Assembly (NCBI RefSeq): GCF_000003815.2
Contig: NC_049979.1
Location: forward strand, 10,641,381-10,705,380
Length of the DNA stretch: 64,000 nucleotides
Direction: 5' to 3'
Origin: Branchiostoma floridae
Taxonomy: Eukaryota; Chordata; Leptocardii; Amphioxiformes; Branchiostomatidae
The notes beneath the pieces are model-generated. The model had not been told where the DNA came from, did no database searches, and worked only from the letters and a program-made list of their open reading frames with translations. Of the stretch, positions 58,905 to 64,000 are shown piece by piece. How positions within the stretch are numbered: the stretch's first letter is position 1; each line of letters opens with the position of its first letter. Position numbers and translations under genes: made by a program.

Positions 58905-59105
58905 ACTGCTGATGTTCGAATACAGTTCCGTTTATCCCTTCATTCGAATACCTGTTTAAGTGATCTATGCGTTCGAATAACTATTCAATCTATCTCTACT
59001 GTTCGAATAACTGTTAGATTTATCTCTACGTTCTAATATTTGTTCGATTTATCTCCACTCACAGTCGAACACCTGGTCGATTTAGCTCTACGTTCGATTT
59101 ATAGG
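58905..59105. repeat. Degenerate tandem repeat in EPDR-F 3' flank
   Basis: A unit of about 30 bp built on TTCGAATA, CTGTT and TTTATCTCTACG recurs about six times with drift. The same array follows EPDR-G. It lies between the stop codon and the AATAAA signal, so it is probably in the 3' UTR. Confidence 0.7.
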
Positions 59106-59679
59106 TTATTGCCCTAAATATCTCATGTTGTGCTAGAGATATCAATCCTCTACATCCATGTTTACGCAGTTACATTGTATCCATGCGACTTTAACAAAAT
59201 TTGAAGCACCTTGTTATAGCGTTTCCTTGTCACAATCACCTCTACTGGTAGCAAATATAACGTTTACGGCTAACGTTACGTTCAAAGTAGAACCCTTGCT
59301 ATTTTGATGGGAATGCGAATAAAATCTAGATCAATTAATTCAAAGTCTCGCGAACTTATGTTTCTATAGTGTAACATTTGTAAACTATTAAGTAAGTGTA
59401 TGTTTTCGAGTGATAGGGCTTATACTAAGTCGCGACCAAGGTTCTTACCAGCTGGGTAGAGTAACAAAGTTTGGGTTCTATGACTATGTGCGTCAAATTA
59501 CAGGACGTTTGTTGGCCTCAGTTCTTTCAGAAGTATCTTATGATAATAGACAGTGTAGTAGCCGTAATGGTTTCAAAGAAAAGCGTCTTCAACATAGAGG
59601 AAAGTACATTGACCTGATTAGAATGACACTTTATTTTGATAGTCATTCCTGTAGAGATTATCTCCATCGAACATCGAGG

Positions 59680-59730
59680 CACCTCCTCGAGCACAGGACG
59701 TAAAACGGGGGTCCCGTGCTCGAGGAGGTG
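59680..59730. repeat. Strong hairpin: 15-bp perfect inverted repeat plus extension
   Basis: CACCTCCTCGAGCAC at 59680-59694 pairs with GTGCTCGAGGAGGTG at 59716-59730. After one mismatch, GGAC (59696-59699) pairs with GTCC (59711-59714), leaving an 11-base loop. The block is missing from the matching place before EPDR-F. Confidence 0.8.
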
Positions 59731-60068
59731 TGTCGACCACGTTAAACAGCCTCATTACCCTCACTTTGGGTACCAACTGGCTGCAAAATACACCCAATGT
59801 TATTATTATCATTATTATCATTATATACAAAGCACAAGTAGATAAACAGACGCTATGTTGACCACTAATCCACATCTCCCTGGTCATGACGGTGACAAGA
59901 CGTTACTTCAGTCATGGCGAACTGACACTAGGCACGATGGTACTAATATCACCTTGAAACAAGATCGAGTCAAATAAAGCACAAACAAAGATTTACATGA
60001 CCCTGTAACGTTAATAGGAACAAAGCATGTATCAAACACCAGGATACGGTTTTCGGTTTTCCGCGTAA

Positions 60069-60285
60069 TTGAACTGTAAAAGTGCCAATATCCACGGTGC
60101 ATCCACGGGCGATGTCCTTGGTGCTGAAATGGGGGTCTGTCAGCCCGGCGTTCGGCGTTCGGCCGTCTGGATCAAGAATGTGTCCACTCGGGCGCCCCAT
60201 CTCAGAGAGGAGAGCGAAAAGTGTCTTGGGGTGGTTTGGCAAGCTGGGGGTCCGCTCCAATTCAGGGGTGAAGGTTGTAAGAGAG
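60069..60285 (-). pseudogene. Conserved antisense open frame upstream of EPDR-G, copy 2 (candidate exon, unknown)
   Basis: This is the partner of 55899-56105. The frame reads LERTPSLPNHPKT, GRPSGHILDPDGRTPNAG and LTDPHFSTKDIARGC. The ATG that opens it near 60290 is not conserved in copy 1, so it is unlikely to be a real start. No domain is recognised. Confidence 0.35.
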
Positions 60286-60849
60286 GGCAAGAGAAAGCAA
60301 ATGCAGAGGTGGCCAAGTCCAAAGAAAGGCCCTTCGGTGCTAGCCTACTACGAAGTGCGGGCAAAGTTTGAAGGCCGCTCCGGTGACAAGTCCGCATTTA
60401 GCTGAGCCGCTGTCCAACATTTGGATTAAAAGAATCCAACACACTTATCTGGAAGAGAAGGGGTAGCCCGGTGCACTTTGCTGAAAAAAAGGCGAGCCGT
60501 AGCGAGGCCGCAATGCGCTACCAGTCGTCGAAAGGCCGTATACGCTTCGCCTCATTGGAACTGATGCTTGAAATTTACCTGATTCAAGTAATTGTTTACG
60601 TATCCGGTGTTTACCTAATTTTGATTGACGGTGATCGACGTAAACGCGCATGGACTTCGTCCTTAACCTTGCACACACCTCGACATGCAGCATGGCGTGA
60701 TTGAACAATATTTACTTACGGTCTTGATAGTCCCAAAGTTTCTACCCCTCGTGACTTGTCCTCTGACTTGAGCAAGTGTGCGCACGGTACCTCCCACTGG
60801 TCCCCCCTGAGCCGCTGTTCGACTGGACTTGTGGAAACCGAGCTCTGAA

Positions 60850-63127
60850 ATGAAGGTCTTGCTTCTCCTTCTACTGGCCGCAGCTGCCTATGGGCAGGTA
60901 CCGGAACCATGCAGTACGTCCGTACATGCTTTCTACAACAGATATCGTATTTGTTGTTCGGTTGTAAGATGAAAATTTTCATATGGAGTAAACTCGATGT
61001 TCATGGGTACCCCTAAAATGAGTGTTACAAAATCTTATTCAGATGTGACAATTTTAGTGATATACTATAGTTACAAAAAGTCGCAGACGGAAACCTGCTA
61101 CAAAGCCTCACCCATATTGGGAATGCGCTTCACATTCTGTTGCCCCTTCTTTTCTTTTTCAAACCTCAGGAGCGCCGAGTGTCTTTGAGTCGAACATTGG
61201 AATGGTAAGTGAAATCGAATGTACGACAAAAGTAGGACTTCAAACATTTTGATTGAAGAGTATCGTATAACGATTAGCTTGCATGCACTATAGCTTGCTT
61301 CTTGTCTTGTACAACAGTCAGCTGACTAGAGGTCATCAGGTCACTGAAAGTTCAACAGCAAATTCCATAACGATTAAAGAGAACTAGGATTTCTTTAAGA
61401 TCAAATCATATTCTTTCATAACTTGAAAGTTCATCTGTGTTGGTAGAAGTCATTCTTGAAGTAGTTGAACTGTAATTTCCAACACAATTGATGGTGAGAC
61501 GGTGGGTGCCATAGACTACCTGCAACCTATAACTCACTACTCACTGAGTCACCTGTTCTATCTGCATAACGTGACGTCACGACAGCAGTGGATTGGTCAT
61601 TCCTTGACAAAGACTGATGCTGTGCAGTCGAAAATTTGGGTGAGTCCAATTTTTGTATTGGCAATTACACATCAACTATTTCAAGGACATATTCTTTCAT
61701 ATCGTATTTTGTTGTTTGCCATAGAAGGAATCATTCTTTAGGCACTACCTGTTTGTGTTATTCGGCGTGCTCAAATAAGACATCAAAGTACTAGTCGTTA
61801 CACTATAACGTTACGTTTTCTTAAAGTGCTACATGTTCTTATCTCATCATCTGGTTGCCGTCTACACATCTCCTTTTGTAGCAAGACAGCACGAGGGGGT
61901 CCTATGTGCGCGCCAAGCTGTCGTACGACCGCTACAACATGCGCATCCGCAGGATCGAGGAGGTCGACGAGAGGATGGAGAAAGAATTCTTTGATGTGTT
62001 GTACCTGCTCAATACCATGCCGGTAAGTGTTTGCTAAAGTAGTTACTATATATATTTAAAATAAATATCTTGTCAAACTGCCTTTCCGCCCATATTCCCG
62101 TAGCCGTAGTTATTACATATATTTGTAAAACAGACGAGTATTATTGACGATTTTGGGTGATTGATTTATTACTGTTGGCATACATGGCACCACGTACAAC
62201 AGTCGAGAAATAAAGCTAATTAATTCATTGAGCCGACGTTTGATGCTGTTGGTCGCTCCAGGGTAAAGAATACCGCTTCAACCTGAGGACCAAGCAGTGC
62301 GTGACCCGGGAACTGAACTACGCCTTCCGGCCCATCGAAATCCCCCCGAACGCTACACATATGGGTGACTTCACCATTGGTACCAAGGGGGCCCCGCACG
62401 AGGGAGTCGAAGTTAGTTTGTGGGGGGATCGGAACCGAGAGGAGGGTAAGAACTTACAATAGTTTTAACGTTCTTAGATACGACGATGAGTATAAAATAC
62501 TGGTGCTGCGTGGTACACTTCACTTACTGTGGTGCAACATGTGAGCTGTGAGATGTCATCATTGTACAGACGTTTTAGTTTGGACCATTGTAACGTTACT
62601 TGACGGTTTGCCTATGTATTTCCACCCTATCCGCATCTCTATGTGTTGATTTGTTATTCTATCATGACTTAAGCCACATCTCTGTCCATCTAGGTGCTGA
62701 ATGGGTCGGTTCGTTCACCAGCACTGGCTGTGTCCCCGTCAGCGACATGTTCTACAGCAACAGGACTGGCAGGGTGACGACGGAGTAAGGATTTTACTTT
62801 TTTAGTCCCAATCCGTACACGTAGAAGATTCGTGAAAACAGCTTACATCTGTAGCAGTATGCTGTTGGGGAGTCCACGATTTACTTAATGTAGTAAAATC
62901 GTCTGTAGAATATCATAAGAATTGAATGAAATTGCTCTGGGCGCCTTTAACACAAAACTATAAACTAACATTTGAGAGATAACTTTTACTAGAAACAATC
63001 TGATGACTGATACTCACGGTTTTTGTCCTGTAGATTCTTTGACGTCACCCTGGGCATCGCCGATGCTAACGTCTTCATCCCACCCAGAGAATGTATGGGG
63101 CCTCCTCCTCCACCTCCTCCGCCATGA
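60850..63127 (+). CDS. EPDR1: Ependymin-related secreted protein, EPDR-G (6 exons, polyproline tail)
   Basis: Exons: 60850-60913, 61170-61204, 61882-62022, 62262-62445, 62694-62784, 63034-63127, giving 202 residues. It is a close copy of EPDR-F, one residue shorter in exon 3 (VDERMEKEFF against VDESRTGKEFF). It keeps both sequons (NAT, NRT). The tail is MG followed by eight prolines. Exon 1 ends at a GTACGT donor. Intron 2 carries a 267-bp insertion. The sequence that matches the EPDR-F polyadenylation signal is cut off by a mobile element at 63539. Confidence 0.93.
61421..61687. mobile_element. Insertion with 14-bp target duplication in EPDR-G intron 2
   Basis: CATATTCTTTCATA occurs at 61407-61420 and again at 61688-61701, and only once at the empty site in EPDR-F (57157-57170). 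The 267 bp between are absent from EPDR-F. Variable-length duplications of this size fit target-primed retroposition. The insert holds a CRE-like TGACGTCA at about 61571 and no clear promoter boxes; family unknown. Confidence 0.75.
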
Positions 63128-63175
63128 GGACAGCAAAATGCATATCTTCTGTAGTGGTGGAGCAAGAGGAATCCT

Positions 63176-63335
63176 CTTTCGAATAGCTGTTCCGTTTATC
63201 TCTTCGTTCGAATACCTGTTCCAGTGATATCTGCGTTCGAATACCTATTCGATTCATCTCTGCGTTCTAACATTTGTTCGATTTATCTCCACATTCGAAT
63301 ACCTGTTCTATTTACCTATACGTTCGATGAATAGG
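63176..63335. repeat. Degenerate tandem repeat in EPDR-G 3' flank
   Basis: This has the same unit and position as 58905-59105, with about five units. The array therefore predates the EPDR-F/G duplication. Confidence 0.7.
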
Positions 63336-63538
63336 TTATGACCCTAGATATCTCATACTGTGCTAGAGATAACAATCCTCTACATCCATGTTTACGTGGT
63401 TGCATTGTATTCCTACAACTTTTACAAAATTTGAAGCACCTTCTGATAACGTTTCTGTGTCCCAATCATCTCTACTGATAGCAAATATAACGTTCACAGC
63501 TACATTCAAAGTAGAACCCTCGCTATTTTGATGGGAAT

Positions 63539-64000
63539 TAGGGCTGGGTACCGGTACAGAAACTTCAGGTCCAGGTCCGGTTCAGGTCCAAAGGATCAGG
63601 TCCTTGTCCGGACTTGAACCTGGACTTGATTCAGTATCTGAGAACTTACTCAGTAAGTACAAATACTCAGAACAATGGTCCATTCCGCTACAAAGAAATC
63701 TGTTTGGTGGAGTATTTGAGTCCCACTGGCTGTTTAAGTCATACAAGGTTAACTGCAACTATACGATTGACTGTAAAACTTGGTAGAGATTACAATGAAC
63801 TGTACTCTACTTCGCTCTTGTTATTTTCTTCAATCTGTAATCCCGAAACATGTGAATTTCTGCCAATTAACCTCTTCATTTTCTAGTAAATCTAACATCC
63901 GGTCCACCAACCGGTTCACCGTATTTTTACAGGTCCGGTTTTTCTGGAACGGTCCAATAAGAAAAAACGGTTTTGTACCGGTACACTGTAACGTTACCGA
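63539..64000. mobile_element. hAT-like non-autonomous element, right end beyond the window or at its edge
   Basis: It begins TAGGGCTGGGTACCGGTAC, a start typical of hAT elements. The text near 63960-63990 (GTTTTGTACCGGTACA) is the inverted partner of the beginning. Many 'aggtcc' and 'ccggt' motifs recur inside. No transposase frame is seen. The junction with EPDR-G 3' flank is sharp when compared with EPDR-F at about 59311. Confidence 0.55.

Larger units (their letters stand above)
58847..60849. other. Intergenic region between EPDR-F and EPDR-G
   Basis: It contains the EPDR-F tandem 3' repeats, its polyadenylation signal, a strong hairpin (59680-59730), the second copy of the antisense open frame and the EPDR-G promoter. 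The last 150 bp closely match those before EPDR-F. Confidence 0.65.

Noticed and set aside
59798-59826. ATT-rich run as a possible regulatory array
   Set aside because: It is a simple (ATT)n-type microsatellite with no further structure.

Overview
The window reads as intron-rich animal nuclear DNA from a deuterostome. The tandem ependymin-related genes, the intronless-looking but two-exon small heat-shock genes, the repeat families and the gene structures all fit a cephalochordate (Branchiostoma, amphioxus). The organism is an inference; nothing in the window names it. I rebuilt genes by joining exons whose splice sites and reading phases agree; 13 genes are supported.

Left third (436-20897, minus strand): one long gene spread over at least 14 exons. 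It encodes a signal peptide, a short cysteine-rich segment, several fibronectin type III (FN3) units, one transmembrane helix and the start of a tyrosine kinase domain; the rest of the kinase lies beyond position 1. Parts of the ectodomain resemble anosmin-1. Next (23000-27396, minus strand) is a complete nine-exon 2-hydroxyacid (glycolate) oxidase gene ending in the peroxisomal signal SKL.

The right half (28583-63127) is a gene-family island. Seven ependymin-related genes (called EPDR-A to EPDR-G here), all on the plus strand and all with the same six-exon structure, encode secreted proteins of 190-203 residues. Between EPDR-A and EPDR-B sit four small heat-shock protein genes in two head-to-head pairs. 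Each pair shares a short bidirectional promoter with mirrored heat-shock elements and TATA boxes, and the whole pair has been duplicated (units about 31634-35912 and 36882-41408). EPDR-B to E form one subgroup with a shared promoter block. EPDR-F and G form another, with a proline-rich C-terminal tail, a common upstream region holding a conserved antisense reading frame, and shared 3' tandem repeats.

Mobile DNA is visible mostly by comparing paralogues: a TTAA-flanked foldback-type element, an inverted-repeat element in an EPDR-E intron, a 267-bp insertion with 14-bp target duplications in an EPDR-G intron, tRNA-like SINEs, and an element resembling hAT transposons that cuts off the 3' flank of EPDR-G. 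No tRNA, rRNA or CRISPR was seen.
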